NCBI RefSeq assembly: GCF_002210345.1
Contig: NZ_MWQI01000011.1
Location: 1-64,000, forward strand
Direction: 5' to 3'
Length of the DNA stretch: 64,000 nucleotides
Origin: Fibrobacter sp. UWB4
GTDB lineage: Bacteria > Fibrobacterota > Fibrobacteria > Fibrobacterales > Fibrobacteraceae
This document shows, one piece after another, positions 8,863-18,190 of this stretch (position 1 is its first letter; each line of letters begins with the position of its first letter). The notes below the pieces were generated by a model. The model did no database searches, was not told where the DNA came from, and worked only from the letters and a program-made list of their open reading frames with translations. The translations under genes were made by a program, and so were the position numbers.

Positions 8863-10223
8863 TGGAAGCACTCAAGAAAGCCATCGATGCGTTCGTCAAT
8901 GCGTTTAAGATTCCGGACCTGCGTAAGAAGATCCTTTTTACGCTTGGTCTTTTGATTGTCTATCGTATTGGCGCTCACATCTCCATCCCCGGAGTAAACG
9001 CTGCGGTTCTCGCAGAATACTTCAAAAATTCGAATAACCTGTTCGGTCTGTACGACTCGTTTACCGGCGGTGCATTTGCGAAAGCAACTGTATTTGCCCT
9101 CGGTATCATGCCGTACATTAGCGCAAGCATCATTCTCCAGTTGATGGGGTCGGTGATTCCCGCCATCCAGATGCTCCAGAAGGAGGGTCAGGAAGGCCGC
9201 GCTAAGCTGAATCAGTATACCCGATACTTCACGGTGGTCCTTTCCGCCTTGCAGGGATGGGGCATTTCTATGTGGCTTTCTAATCTCAAGGTGACGACGG
9301 CCGCCGGTACGGGCATCTCGGTCCTTTCCGAGAACTTCTCGTCCGGACTCGGTAACATCGGCTTTCGTCTCCTTGCGACGTTAACCTTCACCGTTGGTAC
9401 GATCTTCTTGATGTACCTTGGCGAGCAGATTACCTCGCACGGTGTGGGTAACGGTATTTCTCTTATCATTTTCGCCGGTATCGTCGGTGGCCTTCCGCGG
9501 GCCATCTTGGCCGAATTCGAAATGTTTAATGAAGGCATCCAGCCGCTTGCGATCGAGGTCTTTATCTTGGCGCTCGTGGTTGTCATTGTCGGATTTATCG
9601 TTTTCGTCGAGCAGGCGACCCGTCGCATTCCACTCCAAAGTCCTCGCAGGACCGTCGGAAACAAGGTCTTGGGTGGTCAGGCTAGCTATTTGCCTTTCAA
9701 GGTGAACACCGCTAACGTGATTCCCGTGATCTTTGCATCTTGCATCATGTTCATTCCGGCCATGGTTGCATCTTGGTTCCCGAACGTATCTGCGATGCAG
9801 GCTTTTGCTTCTGCATTTATTCCGGGACACGTCTCCTACAGCGTAGTAGATGCCCTCCTCATCATATTCTTCACCTACTTCTACACGGCAATCCAGTACA
9901 ACCCGAACGACATTGCCGAAAACCTCAAGAGAAGCGGTGGGTTTATTCCGGGAGTCCGTCCGGGTAAGCAGACAGCAGAATACATTGACCACGTTTTGAC
10001 CAGAATTTCATTGCCTGGGTCTCTTTACCTCGCTTTAATCAGCGTTGTTCCCCTGCACATGAAAGACGCTCTCAATATGAGTTTCTATATTGGGGGTACC
10101 TCGGTCTTGATCGTGGTAGGTGTTGCTCTGGATACTCTTCGTCAGCTCGAAGCCCAGTTGCATACCAAGAATTATGAAGGTTTCTTGAAACGTGGCCGCA
10201 TTCGCGGCAGGATGGCATCTTAG
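8862..10223 (+). CDS. secY: Protein translocase channel SecY
   Basis: A 453-residue SecY with ten predicted membrane helices. It starts with a cytosolic stretch and the first helix [20 protein letters not shown], and has PGVNAAVL after it. The plug region and the [17 protein letters not shown] motif of helix 5 are clear, as is the cytosolic loop ending [17 protein letters not shown]. It is the inner-membrane channel for Sec-dependent export of the many signal-peptide proteins in this window. Coupled to rplO and infA by one-base overlaps. adk and map, which often follow secY, are absent here. Confidence 0.98.
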   Translation: MEALKKAIDAFVNAFKIPDLRKKILFTLGLLIVYRIGAHISIPGVNAAVLAEYFKNSNNLFGLYDSFTGGAFAKATVFALGIMPYISASIILQLMGSVIPAIQMLQKEGQEGRAKLNQYTRYFTVVLSALQGWGISMWLSNLKVTTAAGTGISVLSENFSSGLGNIGFRLLATLTFTVGTIFLMYLGEQITSHGVGNGISLIIFAGIVGGLPRAILAEFEMFNEGIQPLAIEVFILALVVVIVGFIVFVEQATRRIPLQSPRRTVGNKVLGGQASYLPFKVNTANVIPVIFASCIMFIPAMVASWFPNVSAMQAFASAFIPGHVSYSVVDALLIIFFTYFYTAIQYNPNDIAENLKRSGGFIPGVRPGKQTAEYIDHVLTRISLPGSLYLALISVVPLHMKDALNMSFYIGGTSVLIVVGVALDTLRQLEAQLHTKNYEGFLKRGRIRGRMAS

Positions 10224-10441
10224 TGGCTAAAGAAGAAGGTATACAAGTAGAAGGCGTTGTGTTGGAAGCTCTTCCCAACGCTTTCTTCCGTGTTCAACTC
10301 GGAAATGGTCACGAGATTCTGGCCCATGTTTCAGGAAAAATGCGCCGGCATTTCATTAGAATCTTGCCGGACGACAAAGTGTTGGTCGAGATTTCCCCGT
10401 ACGATTTAAATCGCGGGCGAATTACTTACCGTTACAAGTAA
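10223..10441 (+). CDS. infA: Translation initiation factor IF-1
   Basis: A 72-residue IF-1, one OB-fold domain: [33 protein letters not shown], ending GRITYRYK. It starts with GTG at 10223, sharing a base with the secY stop; this gives the exact family length. IF-1 binds the ribosomal A site during initiation with IF-2 and IF-3. Confidence 0.97.
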   Translation: MAKEEGIQVEGVVLEALPNAFFRVQLGNGHEILAHVSGKMRRHFIRILPDDKVLVEISPYDLNRGRITYRYK

Positions 10442-10468
10442 TAGGTATTACAAAAGAAGGTCAAACCT

Positions 10469-10585
10469 ATGAAAATCAAAGCCTCCATCAAACCCAGATG
10501 TGAAAACTGCAAGATCATCCGTCGTAAGGGTGTATTGCGCATCATCTGTTCGAAGAACCCCCGTCACAAGCAGAAGCAGGGATAA
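10469..10585 (+). CDS. rpmJ: Ribosomal protein L36, zinc-binding form
   Basis: A 38-residue bL36: [19 protein letters not shown] then [13 protein letters not shown]. The C-x2-C-x12-C-x4-H zinc ribbon is complete, so this is the zinc-containing form. AGAAGGTCAAACCT upstream supports the ATG at 10469. Location between infA and rpsM is canonical. Confidence 0.95.
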   Translation: MKIKASIKPRCENCKIIRRKGVLRIICSKNPRHKQKQG

Positions 10586-10594
10586 GGAGATCGT

Positions 10595-10963
10595 ATGGCA
10601 CGTATCGCTGGTGTCGATTTACCGAAAAACAAGACTGTTGAATACGGTCTGACGGCAATCTATGGTGTCGGTCTGTTCACCGCTAACAAGGTCTGTGCTC
10701 AGTTGGGCATTGACAAGAACAAGAAGTGTGACGACCTGACTGAAGAAGAACAAGGTAAGATTCGTCATCTTTTGGAAGATGAATACTCTGTGGAAGGTCA
10801 GCTCCGCGCAGAAGTTACCTTGAACATCAAGCGTTTGCAGGACATTGGCTGCTATCGCGGCATCCGCCACCGCAAGGGCCTCCCGGTCCGCGGTCAGCGT
10901 TCCCGCACCAACGCCCGCACACGTAAGGGCCCCAAGAAGACTGTGGCTAACAAGAAGAAGTAA
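10595..10963 (+). CDS. rpsM: Ribosomal protein S13
   Basis: A 122-residue uS13 starting [21 protein letters not shown]-like and containing the helix-hairpin-helix [12 protein letters not shown], with the basic C-terminal tail [21 protein letters not shown] that reaches the P-site tRNAs. AAGGAGATCGT precedes the ATG. It partners S19 (2798) in the 30S head. Confidence 0.97.
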   Translation: MARIAGVDLPKNKTVEYGLTAIYGVGLFTANKVCAQLGIDKNKKCDDLTEEEQGKIRHLLEDEYSVEGQLRAEVTLNIKRLQDIGCYRGIRHRKGLPVRGQRSRTNARTRKGPKKTVANKKK

Positions 10964-10974
10964 GGAGTATCATC

Positions 10975-11415
10975 GTGGCTGAAGAAGAAATCAAGGAAAC
11001 TGCTGCTGCCGCTGCTGAAGCTCCGGCTGCTGCTGAAGAAGTCAAGATCAAGAAGGGCAAGAAGCGCATTGACATCCAGGGTATCGCCTGCGTGTTCGCT
11101 TCCTTCAACAATACAATCGTTTCTATCACCGACGCTCGTGGCAACGTTGTCGCTTGGGGTTCTCCGGGTAACTCCGGTTTCAAGGGCTCCCGCAAGAGCA
11201 CACCGTTTGCAGCCCAGCTCGCCGCTGAAACCGCTGCCCACAAGGCATTCGATCTCGGCATGCGCAAGGTGGACGTTCGCGTTAAGGGTGCTGGTGGCGG
11301 CCGTGAATCTGCCGTCCGCGCTCTCAAGAATGCGGGCCTCGAAGTTCTCTCTATTCGAGACGTGACGGGCATTCCGCACAATGGTTGCCGTCCTAAAAAG
11401 AAGAGAAGAATTTAA
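10975..11415 (+). CDS. rpsK: Ribosomal protein S11 with Ala/Glu-rich N-terminal extension
   Basis: A 146-residue uS11, longer than the usual ~129 because of an Ala/Glu-rich stretch in residues 2-23 before the conserved core ([20 protein letters not shown]). The C-terminus [18 protein letters not shown]-type is normal. The start is GTG at 10975 with GGAGTATCATC upstream. The Ala-rich extension is in frame and has the local codon bias, so it is likely translated. rpsD, usually next, is absent. Confidence 0.95.
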   Translation: MAEEEIKETAAAAAEAPAAAEEVKIKKGKKRIDIQGIACVFASFNNTIVSITDARGNVVAWGSPGNSGFKGSRKSTPFAAQLAAETAAHKAFDLGMRKVDVRVKGAGGGRESAVRALKNAGLEVLSIRDVTGIPHNGCRPKKKRRI

Positions 11416-11433
11416 TCCAAAGAGGTATCGCCA

Positions 11434-12408
11434 ATGATGTGGAAATCACTTCAGATGCCGCGCAGCTTCCAGAAAGTGGAAACCGGCGAAGATGGCCGCT
11501 ACGCCAAGTTTGTCGTAGAAGCCTTGGAACGTGGCTGGGGTATCACCCTCGGTAACGCTCTCCGTCGCGTTCTCCTCTCCTCTCTGCAGGGTGCGGCTAT
11601 TGTCTCCGTGAAAATCGAAGGCGTTGACAAGGAATTTTCGACGATTCCGGGTGTTAAGGAAGATGTCACTGACATTATCCTCAACCTCAAGAGCATCCGT
11701 GTAAAGCTCCTGTCTGATCATGATGAAACCCTTCACCTGGACATGTCCGGTGATGGCGAAGTCACGGCCAAGGACTTTATGGACAATCCAAATGTCACTA
11801 TCCTGACTCCGGATGTTCACATTGCGACATTGAACGGCAATGCTTCTTTGTCGATGGACGTGAAGATCTCCTGCGGTCGTGGTTATGTTGTTGCCGACGA
11901 ACTTAAGGACAAGGACGCTCCGATTGGCGTTATCGCCATGGATGCGAACTTCAACCCGGTTCAGAAAGTCGCAATGCACATCAGCGATACCCGCGTTGGT
12001 CAGAAGACGGACTACAACCGTCTGGAACTTGAAATTACAACAGACGGTTCCATTGACCCGGAAGACGCTCTTGCATATGCTGCAAAGCTTCTTGTGGATC
12101 ACTTGGAAATCTTCATCAACTTCGAAGGCGATCTCGAATCTCCTGAAGAACTCGAAATGGATGAAGAACGTCAGCGTATCGCTAACCTCCTCCGTATGCG
12201 CGTGGACGATCTGGAACTTTCCGTTCGCTCCAGCAACTGCCTCCGTATGGCAAACATCCATACCATTGGCGAGCTTGTTCGCAACAAGGAAAACGATATG
12301 CTCAAATACAAGAACTTCGGTAGGAAGTCCTTGGTTGAACTTAACGAGGTGTTGACGTCGATGGGCCTTTCTTTTGGCATGGACGTCGATGATTACTTGA
12401 AGGATTAA
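11434..12408 (+). CDS. rpoA: RNA polymerase alpha subunit
   Basis: A 324-residue alpha subunit. The N-terminal domain has the dimer motif ERGWGITLGNALRRVLLSSL (about residues 30-49); a flexible acidic linker (ESPEELEMDEERQ) follows; the C-terminal domain has NCLRMANIHTIGELVRNKE and FGRKSLVELNEVL, which bind UP elements and activators. AGAGGTATCGCC precedes the ATGATG start. It lies between rpsK and rplQ with no rpsD. Confidence 0.98.
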   Translation: MMWKSLQMPRSFQKVETGEDGRYAKFVVEALERGWGITLGNALRRVLLSSLQGAAIVSVKIEGVDKEFSTIPGVKEDVTDIILNLKSIRVKLLSDHDETLHLDMSGDGEVTAKDFMDNPNVTILTPDVHIATLNGNASLSMDVKISCGRGYVVADELKDKDAPIGVIAMDANFNPVQKVAMHISDTRVGQKTDYNRLELEITTDGSIDPEDALAYAAKLLVDHLEIFINFEGDLESPEELEMDEERQRIANLLRMRVDDLELSVRSSNCLRMANIHTIGELVRNKENDMLKYKNFGRKSLVELNEVLTSMGLSFGMDVDDYLKD

Positions 12409-12410
12409 AC

Positions 12411-12884
12411 ATGAGACACGGTGTAAAAAACAAGAAACTGGGTGTTAACGCCCAACACAAGCGTGCCATCCTCCGCGCCCTCACGACTTCTATTCTCGAG
12501 AAGGGCATGGAAACGGATCAGAACAAGCGCTATGTGCGTACCACTCTCCACAAGGCAAAGCTTGTCCGTGGTGCTGTTGAACGCATGATTACCTACGCAA
12601 AGAAGGGTGACCTTTCTGCACGTCGTGAAGCTGCTCGCTTCGTGATGGACCCGAAGGTTCTCCAGGATTTGTTCAACACGATCGGTCCGCGTTATGCTAA
12701 CCGCAACGGCGGTTACACTCGCGTGCTGAAGCTCGGCCCGAACCGCGCCGGCGACGCTGCTGAAATGGCTCTTATCGGTCTCGTCGAAGACGAAATCGTT
12801 GCTAAGGCTAAGAAGGCTGCTGAACCTGCCAAGGCTGACGCTGCTGTTGACATGGTCGAAGGCGAAGGCAAGTCCGCTAACTAA
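12411..12884 (+). CDS. rplQ: Ribosomal protein L17 with C-terminal extension
   Basis: A 157-residue bL17. MRHGVKNKKLGVNAQHKRA and the NRNGGYTRVLKLGPNRAGDAAEMALIGLV block are typical. After the core comes a charged Ala/Lys/Glu tail of about 35 residues beyond the usual length, common in several phyla. It is the last gene of the superoperon; a strong hairpin terminator follows. Confidence 0.96.
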   Translation: MRHGVKNKKLGVNAQHKRAILRALTTSILEKGMETDQNKRYVRTTLHKAKLVRGAVERMITYAKKGDLSARREAARFVMDPKVLQDLFNTIGPRYANRNGGYTRVLKLGPNRAGDAAEMALIGLVEDEIVAKAKKAAEPAKADAAVDMVEGEGKSAN

Positions 12885-12900
12885 GATCAAAGTCGCTTTG

Positions 12901-12936
12901 AAAAAAGGCACGGCTTATATGCCGTGCCTTTTTTGT
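12901..12936 (+). terminator. Intrinsic terminator of the ribosomal superoperon
   Basis: The arms AAGGCACGGC and GCCGTGCCTT pair perfectly around a TTATAT loop and are followed by TTTTTTG. A-rich sequence on the left side would let it act on the other strand too. It lies 17 bases after the rplQ stop and is the only strong terminator seen in the first 12.9 kb. Confidence 0.93.
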
Positions 12937-12950
12937 TTTCTAAAAAACTA

Positions 12951-13008
12951 TTGACCAATGGCCATTGACAAATAACCAATGACTATTGACCAATAACTAA
13001 TAACTTAG
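12951..13008. repeat. Low-complexity tract of repeated TGAC/CAAT/TAAC words
   Basis: About 58 bases built from variants of ACTATTGACCAATGGCC and AATAACCAATGAC, repeated with small changes. It lies between the rplQ terminator and the promoter of the polysaccharide genes. Similar word-like tracts with other units lie before the genes at 24738, 29146 and 30775. Confidence 0.6.
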
Positions 13009-13039
13009 TTCTAACTCTTCATTTTAATTTTTGTATAAT
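13009..13039 (+). promoter_or_regulatory. Candidate promoter of the polysaccharide operon
   Basis: A perfect TATAAT at 13034-13039 lies 47 bases before the ATG at 13086. The matching -35 position holds only a weak hexamer (around TTCTAA), so the -10 is the main evidence. Confidence 0.45.
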
Positions 13040-13085
13040 TAGGAAACTTGTTGTCCCTTTACTCAACAGTGGATGAGTTTGTAAT

Positions 13086-14264
13086 ATGCGATCTTTTATT
13101 GTCTGCATCCTCTTGATGTGCGCGTGTGTCTTTGCTTCGGAATCCATGTTTGGCAATTCCAGCAATGGCAGAAATGTCATGTTCGATGACGGTCCTTCTA
13201 TGCGCGGTGCTGCATCGCTTTCGCCGGCGTTTGCAGAAATGGCGGTCGATTCCAATTACGTGCTCGGTCCGGGTGATTTTTTGGACTTGATGCTCGAGGA
13301 CAAGTATCTCTCTGTTCAGATTTACCCGGACGGAAGGGTGGCTGTTGAAGAATGCGGTTCTGTTGTCGTGGGCGGAAAGACCTTTGCCGAAGCCCAGAGA
13401 CTTATTCTGGACCTGGTTTCTAAGCGCTACAAGCGTGAGTTCTGCTTTGTGCAGCTTGCGGCCCTTAAAAGGTTCCGTGTGAATGTTATGGGCGCTGTAG
13501 CTGCTGTTGGACAGCATGTCGTCGATCCCCAGAACAGGCTTACCTTCTTTATCCGCACTATTGGCGGACTCTTGCCGAATGCAAACAAGGAAGATATCCA
13601 GATTATTCGCGGCAAGGATACGATCCATGTGAACTACAATAACATGACGACAAACGGTAATTTTGATGATGACATTATGCTCGAGCAGGGCGACAAGATC
13701 TTTGTTCCTTTTATCCCGATGGGTGATAATGTTACCTTGGTTTTCCCCGGATATAGGACCAGTGTCGCTTACCGTTCCGATAGGACGCTCCAGGATTACT
13801 TCGACCTTGCGGGTGCAAATAGAATGCATAACTATGGCTACAAGGCCGTGTGTGTACGTGAACCGGACAAGGAACCCCGTTGGATTACTCTTAACGAAAT
13901 GAGCAGTACGACGGTTGAACCCAATACCGAAGTTGAATTCTTTATCAAGGAATTGTTTGTGTACCTGAGCGGTGCCGTGAATTTCCTCGGACGCTATACT
14001 TACAATCCGACATGGCATGCTATCGATTACATTTCGTCAGGCGGCATGAATACGATAACGGGCAACTGGGGACAGGTTAAGGTCTGGCGCGGTGAAAAGC
14101 CGAAGGCCATTTCCATCAACGTGGCTACGGATCAGATTCTGCCGGGCGATGTTATTGAAATTCCGAAGAGCCATTACGAGTCGTTCAAGGACTTTACCTT
14201 GTTCATGGCGTCACTCTTAAGTGTGGTCTCGTCTGCGTTCATCATTTACGTCAATTACAAGTAG
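13086..14264 (+). CDS. Wza-like polysaccharide export protein (Poly_export/SLBB)
   Basis: 392 residues. An N-terminal signal peptide (MRSFIVCILLMCACVFAS) is followed by the Poly_export motif YVLGPGDFLDLML (about residues 58-70) and the PDGRVAVEECGSVVVGG turn, then SLBB-type beta-grasp domains. The last about 25 residues are hydrophobic and could be the single helix that forms the outer-membrane pore in Wza. No clean lipobox is seen, so it may not be lipidated as E. coli Wza is. It heads an operon with a chain-length protein (3 bases downstream) and a polymerase, and likely exports capsule or O-antigen-like polymer. Confidence 0.85.
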   Translation: MRSFIVCILLMCACVFASESMFGNSSNGRNVMFDDGPSMRGAASLSPAFAEMAVDSNYVLGPGDFLDLMLEDKYLSVQIYPDGRVAVEECGSVVVGGKTFAEAQRLILDLVSKRYKREFCFVQLAALKRFRVNVMGAVAAVGQHVVDPQNRLTFFIRTIGGLLPNANKEDIQIIRGKDTIHVNYNNMTTNGNFDDDIMLEQGDKIFVPFIPMGDNVTLVFPGYRTSVAYRSDRTLQDYFDLAGANRMHNYGYKAVCVREPDKEPRWITLNEMSSTTVEPNTEVEFFIKELFVYLSGAVNFLGRYTYNPTWHAIDYISSGGMNTITGNWGQVKVWRGEKPKAISINVATDQILPGDVIEIPKSHYESFKDFTLFMASLLSVVSSAFIIYVNYK

Positions 14265-14267
14265 TTT

Positions 14268-15467
14268 ATGGAAAAACAGGAATCTACAGGTTTTATCGAA
14301 TTTTGCCTTCGAGTCGTCAATAGCGACCTGAAGCATTTCAAGTTTTTTTCTTGGTTTGTGACTATCCCGACCATAGTCGCTTTTGTCTTGGTCATGTGGG
14401 TTATTGAGCCTAGGTACGCAGCGACTGCGGTTGTTACTCCGCCTGCATCGACTCAGCCCATGTCGGGGGCGCTCAGTGGCCTGATTGGCGGGACTGGAAT
14501 GAGTTCCCTTCTCGGGATTTCCATGGATAACGAGGATGCGAATGTTGTATGGACCATCCTCAATTCCTGGGAACTGCACGACAAGGTTATCGAACAGTTC
14601 AACCTCGCAAAGCACTACAAGTTCAAGGGCAAGTTCCATGCGGACTTGCTGAAGGAGTTCCGCAAGAATTTCGGCTTGAACTACAACAAGGAGGACATGT
14701 TCTTCCTCTATTACAGGGACACGGATCCGAAACGCGCTGTGCAGGTTATAGAATTCATGCTTGAAAAAGCGGATTCTGCCTTTAACTCGTTTAAGACGAA
14801 TCAGGCTCGCCAGTCCAGAGAATATTTCCAGACGCGCTTGGATTCTTGCGAACATGTTCTGGATTCTGTGCTGAATTCGTTTGTCGACTTCCAGGTGAGG
14901 AACAATGTTTATGAGCCGTCGGTCCAGCTCGGGGCGACGATTAAGTATTTGAGCGAGTTGCAGGCCATGCGCGAAGAGATGGGCATGGAAATGGACTTTG
15001 AAAAGCTCGACCGCGGCGAGAATAGCAGGCGTTACCAGGAACTCCAGAAGCGTGTCAAGGGAATGAACTTGGCGCTTGGCAGTGCGCTCAAGGGCAAGCA
15101 TAGCAACATCGGCATGATCGAGCTTAAGAAGACTCCTGAGCTTTACGCGGAGTACCTGAGGCGCGAGTCTGAGATCCGTATCCAGGAAACTTTGTACAAG
15201 CTGCTCCGCCAGCAGAGCGAACAGATGCGCCTGGAAGAAGCCAAGATGCTCAAGAACCTCCATGTGCTTGAACCGCCTTGGGAAAACAACAAGAAGATCT
15301 ACCCGCTTAGGGCTGTCACCTTGGTCTTTGTATTCCTGGTGGCCTGCATTATTGCGACGATTATTTGCAACTTGCTCGACTATCTGGAAATCGAATCTAA
15401 GCGCGGGACTTCTGTATCCCGTGAATGGAATGCTTTTAGGGCTTACTTCCAAAAGAAAAAGGTCTAG
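14268..15467 (+). CDS. Wzz-like polysaccharide chain-length / co-polymerase protein
   Basis: 399 residues. Two membrane helices bracket a large periplasmic part: one near residues 23-45 (FVTIPTIVAFVLVMWVIEP) and one near 345-370 (VTLVFVFLVACIIATIICNLL). Coiled-coil stretches fill the middle. This topology is that of the Wzz/PCP family. No C-terminal tyrosine kinase domain is present. Upstream is the Wza-like gene and downstream the polymerase, both within 4 bases, so the three form one operon that sets polymer length and export. Confidence 0.85.
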   Translation: MEKQESTGFIEFCLRVVNSDLKHFKFFSWFVTIPTIVAFVLVMWVIEPRYAATAVVTPPASTQPMSGALSGLIGGTGMSSLLGISMDNEDANVVWTILNSWELHDKVIEQFNLAKHYKFKGKFHADLLKEFRKNFGLNYNKEDMFFLYYRDTDPKRAVQVIEFMLEKADSAFNSFKTNQARQSREYFQTRLDSCEHVLDSVLNSFVDFQVRNNVYEPSVQLGATIKYLSELQAMREEMGMEMDFEKLDRGENSRRYQELQKRVKGMNLALGSALKGKHSNIGMIELKKTPELYAEYLRRESEIRIQETLYKLLRQQSEQMRLEEAKMLKNLHVLEPPWENNKKIYPLRAVTLVFVFLVACIIATIICNLLDYLEIESKRGTSVSREWNAFRAYFQKKKV

Positions 15468-15470
15468 TTT

Positions 15471-16826
15471 GTGTTTGCATGGGTGAGTGAATATCCGGTC
15501 AGTTCCGCCCTTTTTCTGGTAGTCATTTTTTGCCTATTTCAGTCATGGTGGTTCAAGAAGGATTTCTTTAGCCCGTTAAATGTCTACTGCTTTACACAGT
15601 GCATTACGCTTGCCATTTCGTATTTCCAGATCGATAGGGCAATGTCGGATTTTCATTTGTACACATGGGGCGTATGGCTTTTTGGCATGCTTTCGTTTGC
15701 TGGAGGCTGTATTGTAGCTAGGCTCCATGCGAAGTCAAAGGCGATCCCGGTTCAGGTGCATCCCGCGGTGTGCGCAAGACAGTATAACTGGACGTACCAC
15801 TTGCTTTTGTCTTTTGTGGTGTTCCTTGTCTTTCTGGTTGGCGTCTATGGGCTTTACCAGAAGGTTGGGGATCTCATCATTTTTACGCAGAATCCGGCAA
15901 AGTGGATGACGAAGTATGTGGATTACGGTTACTATTCGCTGTTGTTTAATAGCGGGCCGCTGTGCGTACTTCTTTTTGGCGTCGCGTCTTTCAAGAAGTT
16001 CAACAATGTCGCATGGGTGCGCCATGTTTCGTTTGTGATGGTGTTTGTGACGATTGTTGTAAATCTGCTTGCCTATCCGAATAGGACTTCGCTGTTTTTT
16101 AATGTCGGCTTTTTCCTCATCTTTATAAATTATTTGTACAAACGAATATCGCCAATAATAATTGCCTCCCTGCTTGTCTTTGCAATCATAGCGTTTATCT
16201 CGATAGGCAGCATTCGCGACCAGTACGGCGGTGGTTCAGTCGAGGGGAAGGCTTTGGATGTGGTTGTTGAACTGCCTTACAAGTATTTGGCGAACAATTA
16301 CTGGAACTTGGACTATGTGCTGAATCCGATGAACGATCAGGAAATACATCCGCATACCTATGGGATAGATTTCTTTAGCGGCTTATTTGAATATGCAAAG
16401 TTGACGACATCGTTCAGGAACAGTTTCCGTTGGGACAATGCCTTTAACGATAGAATCCAGAAGGTTCAGGGCTTTAATACGGTGAACTACCTCTGGGATG
16501 TCTATAAGGATTTCCATTTGTTCGGTGTTATGCTCTTGCCGTTTCTGTGCGGGCTTGGCCTGACGGTACTGCATTTGCGTCTATGCAGACCATTTACTCC
16601 GCGCCAGATCCTGATGTACACTTACTTCATCTACTTTGTCGGATGGTGGTTCTTTACGTCGGGATACAAGCAGGGAATCTATTGCATCTGGGGCATGGTT
16701 ATTTTTGTCGTCTCAACAATTTGTACAGAACAGCGGTGTGTGCAGGACGACAAATCGGAAAAATCCAGCCTAGCGGAGCCTGTGGTTCTTGATAAAGTAA
16801 ATGAGCAGGAAGAGGCTCAGGCATAG
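15471..16826 (+). CDS. Wzy-like O-antigen/capsule repeat-unit polymerase
   Basis: 451 residues, starting with GTG at 15471, three bases after the Wzz-like stop. About ten or more hydrophobic helices are visible, with a large loop near residues 245-330 containing SIGSIRDQYGGGS and YKYLANNYWNLDY, as in oligosaccharide repeat-unit polymerases of the EpsG/Wzy type. Wzy proteins share topology more than sequence, so the call rests on topology and neighbours. The last 57 bases overlap the 3' end of the convergent flippase gene. Confidence 0.75.
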   Translation: MFAWVSEYPVSSALFLVVIFCLFQSWWFKKDFFSPLNVYCFTQCITLAISYFQIDRAMSDFHLYTWGVWLFGMLSFAGGCIVARLHAKSKAIPVQVHPAVCARQYNWTYHLLLSFVVFLVFLVGVYGLYQKVGDLIIFTQNPAKWMTKYVDYGYYSLLFNSGPLCVLLFGVASFKKFNNVAWVRHVSFVMVFVTIVVNLLAYPNRTSLFFNVGFFLIFINYLYKRISPIIIASLLVFAIIAFISIGSIRDQYGGGSVEGKALDVVVELPYKYLANNYWNLDYVLNPMNDQEIHPHTYGIDFFSGLFEYAKLTTSFRNSFRWDNAFNDRIQKVQGFNTVNYLWDVYKDFHLFGVMLLPFLCGLGLTVLHLRLCRPFTPRQILMYTYFIYFVGWWFFTSGYKQGIYCIWGMVIFVVSTICTEQRCVQDDKSEKSSLAEPVVLDKVNEQEEAQA

Positions 16827-17999
16827 GTCTCCGGTGAGGGTAAGCGCCGGAATGTAGTCGGCTTTTAGAATCCTTGCGCCGCCAATGCATACCGCAATAT
16901 TGACGATGCCGCCGACGGTAATCATTGCGCCATAGAGCCAGGTGCGCTTTTCCTTGAGAAGTGTTGAAATCATTCCCATGCGGGTTGCCTGCAATATCAG
17001 GGAGCATGCTAAAATGCGAAGGCAGAAGCAGCTTGTGTCCAGTGCTTCGCTTGTCCATGGGGCTGCAAAGAAGATGATGCGGAGCGTGTACTGCGGCAGT
17101 AGCCAGAAGGGTGTCGTTGCGCCAATGATGAATAGGGTGAAGACGACCTGATCGCGCAGGCTAAGGATGCGGCTGTCGGTCTGGTGCAGCGTGATGAGGC
17201 TTGACGAGATGAAGTGCACCATGAGTCCTGAGGCGAGAATGACGAGCTTGTGTGAAAAGCTGTACGCCCCTAAAAATTCTGGTGTTGCAAAGTGCGCGAC
17301 GGTGTAAAGGCCGGCGGGCAGGTAGGCAAAGCTTGCTATGCTCGAAATAGCGTAGGGGCATGATGACTTGAACATCAGCTTGAAGAACTGGAACGTGTGA
17401 ACGCCGATGCTGAAAATTTTTAAGGTGAACGCCTGACCAACGCCGAAGCCGAAAGCGGGGAGGGCTGCAATGACCATCGAAAGGGCTATTGCCGGGAGGG
17501 AATCTACTTTGAAGCACCAGAGCGCAATACCCATGATGGTGGTGTAGGAGAGCGTGTGGAGAACCTTTGAAATCAAAAGCTTTTTCCAGAAGTTCCCGCA
17601 GATGAAATACCAGTCGAAATAGGAGTGCTGGAAGAGGAGTCCGAGCACAAGCACCAGTTCGGCCTCGAAAACGGCGCTCCCTCTACGTACGGTAAAGGCG
17701 AATATGACCATCGCAAGAGCGGTTATGGCTGTCATGAAGAGCCTGAGCTGGAGTACGTTGATGAACAGTCGGCCCTGGGTCGCGCGTTTGCCGAAATAGG
17801 CGAGAATGAGTGTTGCCATGCCGAAGTCGGCGAGTGCACTGAAAATGGTGAAGTCGCTTTGCAGGATTCCGAAGGATCCGAACTTTACGATTCCAAGGTT
17901 ATTGGCGATGAGATTTTGGACAATAACCGAAACACCCTGGATGAGGATGTTGACCAGGGATATAAAAACACCGATTTTAATGTTCTTTAGTGCTTGCAA
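16770..17999 (-). CDS. Wzx-like polysaccharide flippase (MOP superfamily)
   Basis: 409 residues with about twelve hydrophobic segments. The N-terminus MQALKNIKIGVFISLVNILI and the LGIVKFGSFGILQSDFTIFSALADFGM stretch match Wzx/RfbX flippases, which move lipid-linked repeat units across the inner membrane. It faces wzy tail to tail and its final 19 codons overlap the wzy 3' end on the opposite strand, which is unusual. The function in the same polysaccharide pathway is inferred from adjacency. Confidence 0.8.
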   Translation of the reverse strand: MQALKNIKIGVFISLVNILIQGVSVIVQNLIANNLGIVKFGSFGILQSDFTIFSALADFGMATLILAYFGKRATQGRLFINVLQLRLFMTAITALAMVIFAFTVRRGSAVFEAELVLVLGLLFQHSYFDWYFICGNFWKKLLISKVLHTLSYTTIMGIALWCFKVDSLPAIALSMVIAALPAFGFGVGQAFTLKIFSIGVHTFQFFKLMFKSSCPYAISSIASFAYLPAGLYTVAHFATPEFLGAYSFSHKLVILASGLMVHFISSSLITLHQTDSRILSLRDQVVFTLFIIGATTPFWLLPQYTLRIIFFAAPWTSEALDTSCFCLRILACSLILQATRMGMISTLLKEKRTWLYGAMITVGGIVNIAVCIGGARILKADYIPALTLTGDLCLSLFLLIYFIKNHRLR

Positions 18000-18065
18000 T
18001 GTGCCATAAAATAGATGTTTATGCTCCTTATGTCTTTAAGATTTTGTATCTTTGGTCTTGAAATC

Positions 18066-18145
18066 GCGAGAGTGGCGGAATTGGCAGACGCGCCAGACTT
18101 AGGATCTGGTACTTCGGTGTGTGGGTTCGACTCCCACCCCTCGCA
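18066..18145 (+). tRNA. tRNA-Leu (anticodon UAG)
   Basis: A full cloverleaf can be drawn. Acceptor 5' strand GCGAGAG; anticodon stem CCAGA/TCTGG around loop CTTAGGA with anticodon TAG (reads CUN Leu); a short variable arm ACTTCGGT; T arm GTGGG-TTCGACT-CCCAC; discriminator A. The CCA end is not encoded. One acceptor pair (A6 opposite C) is mismatched; the other six pair. It stands alone between the flippase and tig. Confidence 0.95.
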
Positions 18146-18190
18146 GTTCTTTTTTTATCACCTTTTTAACAACCGTTTATCGGAGTAAAT

